From Nisaea sp. (GTDB lineage: Bacteria; Pseudomonadota; Alphaproteobacteria; Thalassobaculales; Thalassobaculaceae): a stretch of DNA of 64,000 nucleotides. The notes under the pieces were generated by a model, which searched no databases, had not been told where the DNA came from, and saw nothing but the letters and a program-made list of their open reading frames with translations. Positions 10,791-19,094 of this stretch are shown here, in pieces (position 1 is the stretch's first letter; every line of letters begins with the position of its first letter). Location of the stretch: positions 1 to 64,000 of the forward strand of contig NZ_JAEPQA010000003.1 in assembly GCF_017640745.1 (NCBI RefSeq), in the 5' to 3' direction. The position numbers and the translations under genes were made by a program.

Positions 10791-11681
10791 ATGAGCGGAA
10801 AACTGCGTGTGGGCTTCATCGGCGCCGGGCTGATGGGGCACGGCATGGCGAAGAATCTGGTCGAGAAGGGCTTTCCCCTGACGGTTATGGGGAACCGCAA
10901 CCGGCAGCCGATCGATCATCTGGTCTCGCTCGGGGCGATGGAAGCGACGACGCCCCGCGTCGTGGCCGAGGCGTCCGACATCGTCTTCCTCTGCCTGCCG
11001 AACTCGGCGGTGGTGGACAAGGTGGTCCTCGGACCGGGTGGAGTCGCCGAGGGCGCGCGCGAGGGCCTCATCGTCGCGGATTCGACCACGGCCGATCCGA
11101 TGGAGACGAAGCGCATCGGCGCTGCGCTGGCGGAAAAGCGTGTCCGGATGCTCGACACGCCGCTCACCATGACCCCGAAGGAGGCTGAGGCCGGGACGCT
11201 GAACGTGCTGGTTGGCGGCCCGGAGGAGGTTCTGGAGACGGCGCGCCCCGCCATCGCCTGTTTCGGCAGGAACATCTTCCATGTCGGGCCGCTCGGCGCC
11301 GCGCACAGTCTCAAGCTGATCAACAACTTCATGTCCATGAGCATGGTCGCGCTCTTCGCGGAGGCGGTGACGACCGCCCGCAAGGCGGGCGTCAGCGTGG
11401 AGGACCTGCACGAGCTGATCTCCGCCGGCGCGCTCAACAACGCGCTCTTCCAGAAGGTCATGGACTGGCCGCTGAAGGGCGATGCGAGCGGGCTGCAATT
11501 CGCCATCGAGAACGCGCTGAAGGACGTCTCCTATTACAACCGCGTCGCCGCGGATGCGGGGGCGACGGCCCCGATCGGTGCGACCGTGCAGCAGATCTAT
11601 GCCCTCGCCAATGCCCAGGGCGAGGGCAAGACCCATGTGCCGAAGCTGATGGACGTGCTCGGCCGCCTCAACGGTCTCTGA
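10791..11681 (+). CDS. NAD(P)-dependent beta-hydroxyacid dehydrogenase family (HIBADH-like)
   Basis: A 296-residue two-domain dehydrogenase of the 3-hydroxyisobutyrate/tartronate-semialdehyde reductase family. The Rossmann motif GFIGAGLMGHGMA is at residues 8-20, and the catalytic lysine is Lys175 with Asn179 in SLKLINN. The substrate-binding segment that usually reads DAPVSGG is here DTPLTMTPKEAEAGTL, so the carboxylate-binding Ser-Gly-Gly is missing and the substrate probably differs from 3-hydroxyisobutyrate. It ends the six-gene run from 6545. The 49-base gap before it is short enough for cotranscription. Confidence 0.87.
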   Translation: MSGKLRVGFIGAGLMGHGMAKNLVEKGFPLTVMGNRNRQPIDHLVSLGAMEATTPRVVAEASDIVFLCLPNSAVVDKVVLGPGGVAEGAREGLIVADSTTADPMETKRIGAALAEKRVRMLDTPLTMTPKEAEAGTLNVLVGGPEEVLETARPAIACFGRNIFHVGPLGAAHSLKLINNFMSMSMVALFAEAVTTARKAGVSVEDLHELISAGALNNALFQKVMDWPLKGDASGLQFAIENALKDVSYYNRVAADAGATAPIGATVQQIYALANAQGEGKTHVPKLMDVLGRLNGL

Positions 11682-11700
11682 ACCGCGAGGCGGGCGCCGA

Positions 11701-12444
11701 TCAGACCAGCAGGAAGTCGGATGCGGCGAGGTTTGCCGGCGCGACACCGATCAGCGTGACCGTATTGCCGTCGCCGAGCGCGACGACGGCGTCGCCCGTC
11801 TCCGTCTGGGACGCGGTCCGGAGCAGGTCCTCGACCGAGGTCTGCGCCTGATCCGGGGTGCGGACCCAGACGATCCTGTCGCCTTCCGCGGCATTGAAAT
11901 CGAAGATGGTGTCGTTGCCGGAACGGCCGGAAAAGGTGAAGACGTCCGCGCCCGTGCCGCCGATGAGAAGGTCGTTGCCGACACCGCCGTTCAGCGTGTC
12001 GTCGCCGTCACCTCCGGAGATCGTGTCCTGATCGCGGCCGCCGTGGATCCAGTCGTTCCCGGCATCGCCGATCAGATTGTCATTGCCGAAATTTCCGTAG
12101 ATCACATCGTTGCCGGCACCGCCTTCGGCGATATCGTCGTTCTGCCCGGTGAAGATGACGTCGTCGCCATTCTCGCCGTACACGTGGTCGTTGCCCCGGT
12201 TGCCATAGATCAGGTCGCTCCCGTCCATGCCATGGATGCTGTCGTCGCCGTCGAGGCCGCGGAGCTCGTCATGGCCGTCGTGGCCGGAGATGTCATCATC
12301 CTCTGCGTGAGACCTGTCGTCCTCGCGGTCGTCCCGGTGATGATCGTCGTCCTCATCATCGTGGTCATCGTAGCTGTCATGCTCGTCGTGATCCTCGAGG
12401 TGGAAGCGGTAGAGTTCGTCCTCATACTGTTCGTAGCCGGACAT
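11701..12444 (-). CDS. RTX-type calcium-binding protein with Asp/His-rich N-terminus
   Basis: A 247-residue, very acidic protein. Residues 16-60 are almost all Asp, His and Glu (for example HDEHDSYDDHDDEDDDHHRD). From about 60 to 170 there are at least ten GGxGxDxL-type nonapeptides (GGAGNDVIYGNFGNDNLIG, GGDGDDTLNGGVGNDLLIG), which form a Ca2+-binding beta-roll. The tail from 168 (DVFTFSGRSGNDTIFDF) is the C-terminal module common in type I-secreted RTX proteins. No catalytic domain and no Sec signal are seen, so secretion by a type I system encoded elsewhere is likely. Function is unknown. It is divergent from the LuxR-type gene. Confidence 0.88.
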   Translation of the reverse strand: MSGYEQYEDELYRFHLEDHDEHDSYDDHDDEDDDHHRDDREDDRSHAEDDDISGHDGHDELRGLDGDDSIHGMDGSDLIYGNRGNDHVYGENGDDVIFTGQNDDIAEGGAGNDVIYGNFGNDNLIGDAGNDWIHGGRDQDTISGGDGDDTLNGGVGNDLLIGGTGADVFTFSGRSGNDTIFDFNAAEGDRIVWVRTPDQAQTSVEDLLRTASQTETGDAVVALGDGNTVTLIGVAPANLAASDFLLV

Positions 12445-12586
12445 GGCGTTCTCCTCTCTGCGGACATTCGTTGTCAGTGTTGGGAGGAAGATGCGTCGAT
12501 CTGTCCGGCTCCTCTATTGGACGCGGGTTTGTTTGCCGCCGGTTCCGGGGGCATAATCCAAAGTCGTATGACCGACGGAGGACGTC

Positions 12587-13132
12587 TTGCAGACTGGAGA
12601 ACGGCCCGAACCGACCGGCAAGTCCCACCCGCGCACCACTGCCGTGATTGCCGCTGCCGCGAGCCTGCTGGCCTGCATGCTGTTCTTCGCCTTCGATGTC
12701 GTCTGGGATCTCCGGGAGCATCTGGGCGAAGGCAGCGGATACGGTACCGGGGAGTCCGTGCATCTGGCCTTCGAGATCCTGGCTGTCGTCGGGCTCGGCT
12801 ACGGTGCCTGGCTGCTCCGCGGCTATGTCGTCTTCCTGCGCCGCGAGACCGACCGGAACCAGCAGACCATCGCCTCGCTCAGAGGCAGTTTCGAGCAGGT
12901 CCTGTCGGAGAAGTTCGACGGCTGGAACCTGACGCCCGCCGAGAAGGACGTGACGCTCCTGATCATCAAGGGACTCAGCATCAACGACATCGCGGGCGCC
13001 CGGAACACCGCTCCCGGAACGGTGAAGGCCCAGTCCTCCTCGATCTTCCGCAAGATCGGCGTCTCGTCGCGCACCGAGCTGATGAGCAGCGTGCTGGACG
13101 AATTCATCGACGTCGCGAACGTGGAGACGTGA
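12587..13132 (+). CDS. Membrane-anchored LuxR-type transcriptional regulator
   Basis: A 181-residue protein with two hydrophobic helices (about residues 17-37 and 59-84), a short linker, and a LuxR/GerE helix-turn-helix at 113-170. The motif is LTPAEKDVTLLIIKGLSIND, with TVKAQSSSIFRKIGVSSR as the recognition helix. No receiver or autoinducer domain is present. The start is TTG, chosen because GGAGGA lies 4 bases upstream at 12577-12582. It should bind DNA while held at the inner membrane. Divergent placement 142 bases from the RTX gene suggests it may control it (inference). Confidence 0.83.
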   Translation: MQTGERPEPTGKSHPRTTAVIAAAASLLACMLFFAFDVVWDLREHLGEGSGYGTGESVHLAFEILAVVGLGYGAWLLRGYVVFLRRETDRNQQTIASLRGSFEQVLSEKFDGWNLTPAEKDVTLLIIKGLSINDIAGARNTAPGTVKAQSSSIFRKIGVSSRTELMSSVLDEFIDVANVET

Positions 13133-13171
13133 GGAGCGGTCCGGACTGACGGGGGCGGAATGGCGGAAAAC

Positions 13172-13248
13172 TGGCGACCCCGACAGGATTCGAACCTGTG
13201 ACCTACAGATTAGGAATCTGTTGCTCTATCCTGCTGAGCTACGGGGTC
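13172..13248 (-). tRNA. tRNA-Arg (anticodon CCT), CCA encoded
   Basis: Reading the minus strand, a full cloverleaf can be drawn: acceptor GACCCCG/CGGGGTC, D arm GCTC...GAGC, anticodon stem ACAGA/TCTGT with loop TTCCTAA (anticodon CCT), T arm ACAGG-TTCGAAT-CCTGT, discriminator G and encoded CCA. It decodes AGG. Confidence 0.97.
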
Positions 13249-13315
13249 GCACGGGACGAAGTGATACAGGACCGTTCCGCGCTTGCCAATGGCGGAGCGG
13301 GATCGTCTGCAACGC

Positions 13316-13705
13316 TTATTCCGCCGGCGCCCGGTTGTCGTTGAGATCCACGCTCTCAAGCGGACCCGGCGTCACCAGGCAGCTGATGTAATGCACCTTT
13401 TCCCGGAACAGGTTCGAGAGCCACTCCTCGGCGACCTTGCGGGCGGCGGAGAGGCGGTGGCCGCCGTCGACCAGCACAAAACTGTCGTCGAGATAGAAGA
13501 TGCGGAGCGGGTCGGAGGAGGCGTAGCCGTGGTCGCGGATCGCGCGCACCAGGCGCCAGAAGCGGTCGTTCTGCCGGTCCGTGCCGCGATCGTCGTTGAT
13601 CAGGTGCAGCTTCTGGATCTGGTCGAGCGTCAGGTCCACCTCCGCGTAGCCCTGCTCGCGAAGCTGTTTTTTGATCGATTTCTTGACCTTGCCCTTGATG
13701 ACCAT
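13316..13705 (-). CDS. Small ParB N-terminal-like (sulfiredoxin-fold) protein
   Basis: A 129-residue protein carrying SFVLVDGGHRLSAARKVAEE (about residues 79-98). This is like the GHRR box of ParB/Spo0J/Srx-fold domains, which in ParB binds CTP and in sulfiredoxin ATP. The N-terminus is basic (MVIKGKVKKSIKKQL). No helix-turn-helix or partner ParA is present, so a partition role is not supported. I placed the start at MVIKGK, since the upstream in-frame ATGs at 13744 and 13798 lack a ribosome site. It stands alone beside tRNA-Arg. Function unknown. Confidence 0.6.
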   Translation of the reverse strand: MVIKGKVKKSIKKQLREQGYAEVDLTLDQIQKLHLINDDRGTDRQNDRFWRLVRAIRDHGYASSDPLRIFYLDDSFVLVDGGHRLSAARKVAEEWLSNLFREKVHYISCLVTPGPLESVDLNDNRAPAE

Positions 13706-13893
13706 ATCCGTCGGTCCTGAATCCTCACAGGAATCGTTGCACATCAACGTTGTTAACTTAGGTTCGGATGAATTCGGTTTCCAGCAAAAAATGCGCACTG
13801 GTTGCGCTTTGTTTTTCCGTTCGCCGCTTTGGACGGTCCGGCGCGAGCGACCTGTGTCTCTGAAAAACTACCGCAAAGGTAGACGGCAATGGG

Positions 13894-14706
13894 CTACGGG
13901 CGGCGATAGATCATCCAGTAGATGAAGGCGACGAATCCGCCGCCGCCAACCATGTTGCCGAGGGTGACGGGCAGGATATTGCCGGCGATTGCTGCAATCG
14001 TCGCCTCGGCAACGCCTGCAAACGCGGCCAGAGGCAGGAAGTACATGTTCGCGATCGAGTGTTCGAGGCCGATCGCGACGAAGGCGCTGATCGGGAACAG
14101 GATGGCGAGAATTTTCCCCGGCACCGACCGGGCCGCGACGCAGAGCCAGACCGCGAGACAAACCAGAACGTTGCAGAGCAGGCCGCGCCAGAAAGCTTGT
14201 TCGAATGAAAGTTCGAATTTGCCAAGGGCGATGCGTGAGGCGGTTTCCAGAACCGCCCCGCCGCCGATCTCGAGCACGCCGGCGCGCCAGGCAATGAAGG
14301 CGGTGGCGACCGCGCCCGCCAGGTTGCCGAGATAGACCAGCCCCCAGTTCCGGGCGAGCGCGGATATCCCGATCTTTCCGTCGACCCAGGCCATCACCAT
14401 CAGGCTGTTGCCGGTGAAGAGCTCGGCGCCGCCGACAACGACGAGGACGAGCCCGAGGGAAAAGGCGAGGCCGCCGAGCAGCCGGGTCGGGCCGAGACCG
14501 AGATCGCTCCCGGTGACGGTCACGGTGAAGACCATGGCGCCGAAGGAAATGAAGGCGCCGGCGAGGACTGCGAGGAGCAGGATCTTCAGGGCCGGGAGGT
14601 GCGCCTTGCCGACGCCGGAGGTCTCGACGAGCTCGGCGATCCTTGCCGGCGTGTGGGCCTCGAAGGCCGACGGCTGCGCATCCGACCCGGTTTCCTCTTG
14701 CGCCAT
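13894..14706 (-). CDS. Formate/nitrite transporter family channel (FocA/NirC-like)
   Basis: A 270-residue inner-membrane protein with six hydrophobic helices and both FNT signatures: GGAELFTGNSLMVMAW near residue 100 and TLGNMVGGGGFVAFIYW at the C-terminus. The central-pore histidine is visible in GLEHSIANMYF. FNT proteins form pentamers that pass formate, nitrite, hydrosulfide or lactate. The start is the ATG after GGGGGAGTGAAG. No formate lyase or nitrite reductase lies nearby, so the anion is undetermined. Confidence 0.93.
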   Translation of the reverse strand: MAQEETGSDAQPSAFEAHTPARIAELVETSGVGKAHLPALKILLLAVLAGAFISFGAMVFTVTVTGSDLGLGPTRLLGGLAFSLGLVLVVVGGAELFTGNSLMVMAWVDGKIGISALARNWGLVYLGNLAGAVATAFIAWRAGVLEIGGGAVLETASRIALGKFELSFEQAFWRGLLCNVLVCLAVWLCVAARSVPGKILAILFPISAFVAIGLEHSIANMYFLPLAAFAGVAEATIAAIAGNILPVTLGNMVGGGGFVAFIYWMIYRRP

Positions 14707-14855
14707 CTTCACTCCCCCATATCCAGACGTCCGCACATGACTTCCCTTGCCGAAGAGTGACATGACCGGGCCGCGGGTCAAGCGGCGGCCGGGCTTGTGG
14801 GGCGGTCCCGGATCGGAGAGACTGCCGCCACGCGCGCGCGATGGAGGGACCGAGC

Positions 14856-15659
14856 ATGACCGGCGGGACTATCGAAAAGGAACGGGCGATCGCCAGGCAT
14901 CTTCTGGCGGAACATGCGTCCCGGACGCCCTACCACACCCTGACCGGCGAACTGGCGCTCGCGGACATGGCAGAGGCCTACCGGGCGCAAGAGGCTTTCA
15001 TCGCCCAGCGCCGGGAGGCCTCGGGCGCCGGGATCGCCGGCTACAAGATCGCTCTGACCTCCAAGGCGATGCAGGATTTCGTCGGCGTCGGCCATCCGCT
15101 GCTCGGCGCCATCTTCGACGACACGGTGCATGCCTCTTCGGCGGCGATCTCTCTCGCCACCTTCCAGCGCGTCGGCATCGAGTTCGAACTGGCGCTCCGG
15201 CTCGGCCGCGATGTGCCTGCGGCACCGGCGCGGTATGACGCCGAAAGCATTGCGCCCTTCGTCGATGCGGTGATTCCCGCCTTCGAACTGGTCGAGGACC
15301 GCAACGCGGTCTACGAGAATTTCGATGCCCTCTCCCTGGTTGCCGACAATGCCTGGAGCGCGGGCGTCATACTCGGCACGCCGGTCGCAGACTGGCGTGG
15401 GCTCGATCTTGCCGCCACCCCGGCGCGGCTCGAGGCGAATGGCGAGGTCGAGACGGCGACCACCGGGGCGGCGCTCGGCAGTCCGCTGAACGCGCTGGCC
15501 TGGGCGGCGAACGAGCTCGGGACGCAGGGCCGTCCGCTATCGGCCGGCATGATCGTGATGACCGGTTCGACCATGAAGACGCGATTTCCGGCGGCTGGGG
15601 AGGCATTCCGGTACGGGGTCGAGGGCGTGGGCGAGGTCCGGTTGACCATCTCGCCATGA
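14856..15659 (+). CDS. 2-keto-4-pentenoate hydratase family (MhpD-like)
   Basis: A 267-residue member of the FAH/hydratase superfamily, which adds water to 2-hydroxypenta-2,4-dienoates or decarboxylates 4-oxalocrotonate in meta-cleavage pathways. Visible features are GYKIALTSKAMQDFVGVGHP, the metal-binding pair in GIEFELAL, and ELVEDRN. The TGSTMKTRFPA segment is the usual C-terminal substrate loop (G[S/A]). The ATG at 14856 has GGAGGG 8 bases upstream; an in-frame ATG at 14841 would contain that site. No ring-cleavage genes are adjacent. Its stop overlaps the next start (ATGA). Confidence 0.88.
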   Translation: MTGGTIEKERAIARHLLAEHASRTPYHTLTGELALADMAEAYRAQEAFIAQRREASGAGIAGYKIALTSKAMQDFVGVGHPLLGAIFDDTVHASSAAISLATFQRVGIEFELALRLGRDVPAAPARYDAESIAPFVDAVIPAFELVEDRNAVYENFDALSLVADNAWSAGVILGTPVADWRGLDLAATPARLEANGEVETATTGAALGSPLNALAWAANELGTQGRPLSAGMIVMTGSTMKTRFPAAGEAFRYGVEGVGEVRLTISP

Positions 15660-16528
15660 CCGGATCTCGCGCGCCGGCCCGCAGGCAGGTGCTGGCGGGA
15701 TTGATGGCGGCGGCGCTCGGTGGCTGCTCCGGTCTCGGCGCCTATCGCGCGGACCGTCCCTTCCGGCCGGGTCCGGTGCGGCCGCTGGAACACTGGCGGG
15801 CGCACAGCCCCGGCTCGCAGCGCCTGGTCGATCACAGTCTCTGGGACCGATTCCTGCGAACCTATCGCCGGCTGCGTTCGGACCGGGTGCCGCTGCTGCC
15901 CTACGGAGAGGTGGCGAGTGCCGAGCTGGAACTGCTCGACGAATATCTCGCGCTGCTTGCCGCAACCCCGGTCGGCAGTCTCGACCGTCCTGAGCAATAT
16001 GCCTTCTGGCTGAACCTTCACAATGCGCTGGTGGTCCGCCTGATCGAGCGGACCTATCTGGTGCTCTCGATCCGCGACATCGATTTCGGCGACGGAACGC
16101 CCTGGAACCGGCCGATCGTCGAGGTCGAAAGGCAGCGCCTCAGCCTCGCCGATATCCGCGACCGGATCCTGCGTGCCTATTGGCGGGACGGGCGGGTGCA
16201 TTACGGCCTCTGCTACGGTGCCATCGGGTCGCCTGGTCTGCTCGGCGAGGCTTTTACCGGGACCAATGTCGACAGGCTGCTCGATGAGCAGGCGCTCGAT
16301 TTCGTCAATCATCCGCGTGGCGTCTGGGTCGGCGACGGCAAGGCGATGCTGTCCGCCATCTACGACTGGTACGCGGAGGATTTCGGGGGCACGCGCGAGG
16401 CGGTCCTGGCACATCTGAGGCTCTATGCTCTGCCGGGGCTGAGGCCGCTCTTGCGCGAGGACCTCGTTCTCGACTACGCGTTCGACTGGTCGCTCAACGA
16501 CGCGACCGGCAGCCTCGGAAAGATCTGA
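15656..16528 (+). CDS. DUF547 lipoprotein
   Basis: A 290-residue predicted lipoprotein. The N-terminus has twin arginine followed by a hydrophobic stretch and lipobox (RRQVLAGLMAAALGGC), suggesting Tat-type export and lipid anchoring. The DUF547 core is clear: YAFWLNLHNALVVRLI, then the loop around residue 185. That loop usually reads LNCGSxSCP but here is LCYGAIGSP, so both typical cysteines are moved or lost. Function of the family is unknown. It is coupled to the hydratase by a 4-base overlap. Confidence 0.83.
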   Translation: MTGSRAPARRQVLAGLMAAALGGCSGLGAYRADRPFRPGPVRPLEHWRAHSPGSQRLVDHSLWDRFLRTYRRLRSDRVPLLPYGEVASAELELLDEYLALLAATPVGSLDRPEQYAFWLNLHNALVVRLIERTYLVLSIRDIDFGDGTPWNRPIVEVERQRLSLADIRDRILRAYWRDGRVHYGLCYGAIGSPGLLGEAFTGTNVDRLLDEQALDFVNHPRGVWVGDGKAMLSAIYDWYAEDFGGTREAVLAHLRLYALPGLRPLLREDLVLDYAFDWSLNDATGSLGKI

Positions 16529-16755
16529 GGGTCCGCTTTGCACGCCGGAACATTCGGGGGAGGCTTCGCGTTGGTCCATCACGGGCAGGCGAGAACATAT
16601 TTTCAGTCCGGATTTGATCTTGCCGCCGCAATCGGGTTGAGTGGGGGCTCTTTCCACTGGGACGAAATTCTGTCCCGCCCTCGCTCTTGACGCGCTACTG
16701 TCTTTCAAAGGCATCACCGCCGCAGCACAACCGGTCTGGCAAGGAGACGCATGCA

Positions 16756-17568
16756 ATGAAACAAGTCCTTCTCCCGTTCGGGTCTGACAATGCCGATGTC
16801 ACGCCGGTCGCGGCGGCCGCCCAGTTCGCGAGCCGGTTCGACGGTAAGGTCACGGCCCTCTTTTATCCCCGGCTCCCGGATCCGGTGATCGTCGATCCGA
16901 TGAGCGGCGGCGTTGTCTCCTACGAGGGCATCGACGAGGAGGTCGCGGCTCAGCGCGAGCAGGCACAGGGTCAGTTCGCGACCCTGAAAGATGGACTCGC
17001 GGCGGACCTCGCGTCCCGGATCTCTGTCGACATGCAACGGCTTTCCAACTGGCGTCAGATCGGCGAGGAATCGCGGGTCTTCGATATCACCGTGGTGGCG
17101 CGGGCGAGCAAGAGCCCGCATTGGCAGACACTCTTCGAGATGGCCCTTTTCGAGGGCGGACGGCCGGTCATGCTGGTGCCGGAAGGCTGGAGCAAGCCGT
17201 TCGGCGATACCGTTGTCATCGCCTGGAACCGCAGCACCGAGACGGCGCGCCTGATCGGCCAGAGCCTCGGCGCGCTGAAGGCGGCGAAATCCGTGCATAT
17301 CGTCGAGCTGGAAGGCTGGTACACGGCCGGTCCGGACGGAAAGGCGCTGCAGAACTATTTCGCCGGTCACGGGATCGAAGCCGCGACCCACAAGGCCGAC
17401 GCGCCGAACGGACCGGGCGCGAAGATGGTGGAACTGTCGCGCGATCTCGGAGCCGATCTGATGCTGAAGGGGGCCTATACGCAAAGCCGCCTGACGCAGC
17501 TGATCTTCGGCGGCGCGACCCGTCAGGTGCTCGAGCAATCGGATATCCCGGTCATCTTCGCGCACTGA
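16756..17568 (+). CDS. Tandem universal stress protein (UspA family)
   Basis: A 270-residue cytoplasmic protein made of two Usp domains. The first begins MKQVLLPFGSDNADVTPVAA. The second carries VVIAWNRSTETARLIGQSL and ends in GGATRQVLEQSDIPVIFAH, where the ATP-binding G-x2-G-x9-G-S/T motif is only partly kept. AAGGAG sits 9 bases before the ATG. It is a single-gene unit. The 227 bases before it hold a TTGACG -35-like hexamer at 16687 but no convincing -10, and a GGGAC/GTCCC hairpin. Role: stress tolerance, mechanism unknown. Confidence 0.9.
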   Translation: MKQVLLPFGSDNADVTPVAAAAQFASRFDGKVTALFYPRLPDPVIVDPMSGGVVSYEGIDEEVAAQREQAQGQFATLKDGLAADLASRISVDMQRLSNWRQIGEESRVFDITVVARASKSPHWQTLFEMALFEGGRPVMLVPEGWSKPFGDTVVIAWNRSTETARLIGQSLGALKAAKSVHIVELEGWYTAGPDGKALQNYFAGHGIEAATHKADAPNGPGAKMVELSRDLGADLMLKGAYTQSRLTQLIFGGATRQVLEQSDIPVIFAH

Positions 17569-17667
17569 TCCTGGCGGGACCGGTTCGTCAGAGCCGGACT
17601 ATGATGAGCCGCTCCGATTTGTTATGATTCCCAATCGCATGGGTTGATCTGAGAGAGGGCTCCCACC

Positions 17668-18690
17668 ATGGGCATGCGGGTCCGTGAGGATTACCGGGGC
17701 ATTACCGGACCGGAGAAGGCCGCGATCCTTCTGATGTCGCTTGGGGAAGATCAGGCGGCCAAGATTTTTGCTCTGCTCGACGATGAGGAGATCAAGGAAG
17801 TCTCCCAGGTCATGGCCGGACTCGGCACGGTCAGCTCCAACATCGTGGAGCGGCTGTTCGTGGAGTTCGCCGAGCAGGTCTCCTCCACCGGCTCCCTCGT
17901 CGGCTCCATGGACTCGACCGAGCGTCTGCTGACCAAGGTGCTCGGCGGCGATCGCGTCAACGAGATCATGGAAGAGATCCGCGGTCCGGCCGGCCGCACC
18001 ATGTGGGACAAGCTCGCAAACGTGAACGAGCAGGTCCTCGCGAATTACCTGAAGAACGAATATCCGCAGACCGTCGCCGTCATCCTCGGCAAGATCGGCC
18101 AGGCGCATGCCGGCAAGGTGCTCTCCATCCTGCCGGAGAACTTCGCGATGGAAGTTGTCATGCGCATGCTGCGCATGGAGGCGGTGAACAAGGAGATCGA
18201 GAAGGACGTGGAGCGCGTGCTGCGCACCGAGTTCATGTCCAACCTCGCGCGCACCAACCGGCGCGACGCGCACGAGATGATGGCGGAGATCTTCAACCAT
18301 CTCGACCGGGCGACGGAGAGCCGCTTTCTCTCCGCGCTGGAAGAGCGCAACAAGGACAGCGCGGAGAAGATCCGCAGCCTGATGTTCACCTTCGAGGATC
18401 TGGCGCGGATCGATCCGGCGGGCGTGCAGACGCTGCTCCGGGCGGTGGACAAGGACAAGCTGACGATCGCGCTGAAGGGCGCCTCGGAGGAACTGAAGGA
18501 CCTCTTCTTCTCGAACATGTCGGAGCGTGCGGCGAAGCTGCTGCGCGAGGACATGCAGTCGCTCGGGCCGATGCGGCTGAAGGACGTGGAAGAGGCGCAG
18601 ACCGCGATGGTGACAGCCGCGAAGGATCTGGCCGACCGCGGCGAACTCGTCATCGGAGGCTCCGGCGGCGACGACCAGCTGGTCTACTGA
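17668..18690 (+). CDS. fliG: Flagellar motor switch protein FliG
   Basis: A 340-residue cytoplasmic C-ring protein. The N-terminal MS-ring (FliF) binding part starts [20 protein letters not shown]. The middle domain carries [20 protein letters not shown], the EHPQT FliM-binding motif with Tyr for His. The C-terminal torque domain contains [20 protein letters not shown] with charged residues for stator contact. Length is normal. It is isolated from other flagellar genes except a flagellin 13 kb away. A GAGAGGG ribosome site precedes it. Confidence 0.96.
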   Translation: MGMRVREDYRGITGPEKAAILLMSLGEDQAAKIFALLDDEEIKEVSQVMAGLGTVSSNIVERLFVEFAEQVSSTGSLVGSMDSTERLLTKVLGGDRVNEIMEEIRGPAGRTMWDKLANVNEQVLANYLKNEYPQTVAVILGKIGQAHAGKVLSILPENFAMEVVMRMLRMEAVNKEIEKDVERVLRTEFMSNLARTNRRDAHEMMAEIFNHLDRATESRFLSALEERNKDSAEKIRSLMFTFEDLARIDPAGVQTLLRAVDKDKLTIALKGASEELKDLFFSNMSERAAKLLREDMQSLGPMRLKDVEEAQTAMVTAAKDLADRGELVIGGSGGDDQLVY

Positions 18691-18715
18691 TCCGCTGTCG
18701 GGTGCCGGAGGCGTC

Positions 18716-19051
18716 ATGGGGTCCGATTTCGACCATTTCCGCGAACGTCTTCTCGCCCGGCGGGCGGAAATCCAGTCCGTGATGGAAGCGGCGTCCGACT
18801 CCGCGAAACCGGTGGAGCTGGACCAGGCGCGGGTCGGACGCCTGTCGCGGATGGACGCCTTGCAGGGACAGGCCATGGCCAAGGAAACCGAACGCCGGCG
18901 CGGGCTCGAATTGCAGCGCATCAGAACCGCCCTCGAGCGGATTGAGGAGGCGGAGTTCGGCTATTGCGTTTCCTGCGGCGAGGAAATTCCCCTGAAGCGC
19001 CTCGAACTCGATCCGGCGGTCACGACCTGTATCGATTGTGCCGGCAAATGA
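18716..19051 (+). CDS. DksA/TraR family zinc-finger protein
   Basis: A 111-residue protein with an N-terminal coiled region and a C-terminal C4 zinc finger (CVSCGEEIP ... CIDC, residues 83-109). It is shorter than DksA, and the coiled-coil tip lacks a clear DxxDxA motif, so it is closer to the TraR/YbiI-like group that binds RNA polymerase through the secondary channel. It follows fliG by 25 bases and may be cotranscribed. Confidence 0.88.
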   Translation: MGSDFDHFRERLLARRAEIQSVMEAASDSAKPVELDQARVGRLSRMDALQGQAMAKETERRRGLELQRIRTALERIEEAEFGYCVSCGEEIPLKRLELDPAVTTCIDCAGK

Positions 19052-19094
19052 TGGTGCTTGCGGGGCCGCGGCGCCCTTGGCACTCTCCGGCCCC

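Noticed and set aside
12043-13149. A 368-codon plus-strand frame across the RTX gene and the LuxR gene
   Set aside because: Its first part is antisense to RTX repeats (Val/Ile-rich artefact) and its end is out of frame with the clear LuxR domain.
13172-13248. tRNA-Arg as an integration site
   Set aside because: No integrase, no direct repeat of the tRNA 3' end and no base-composition change are seen on either side.
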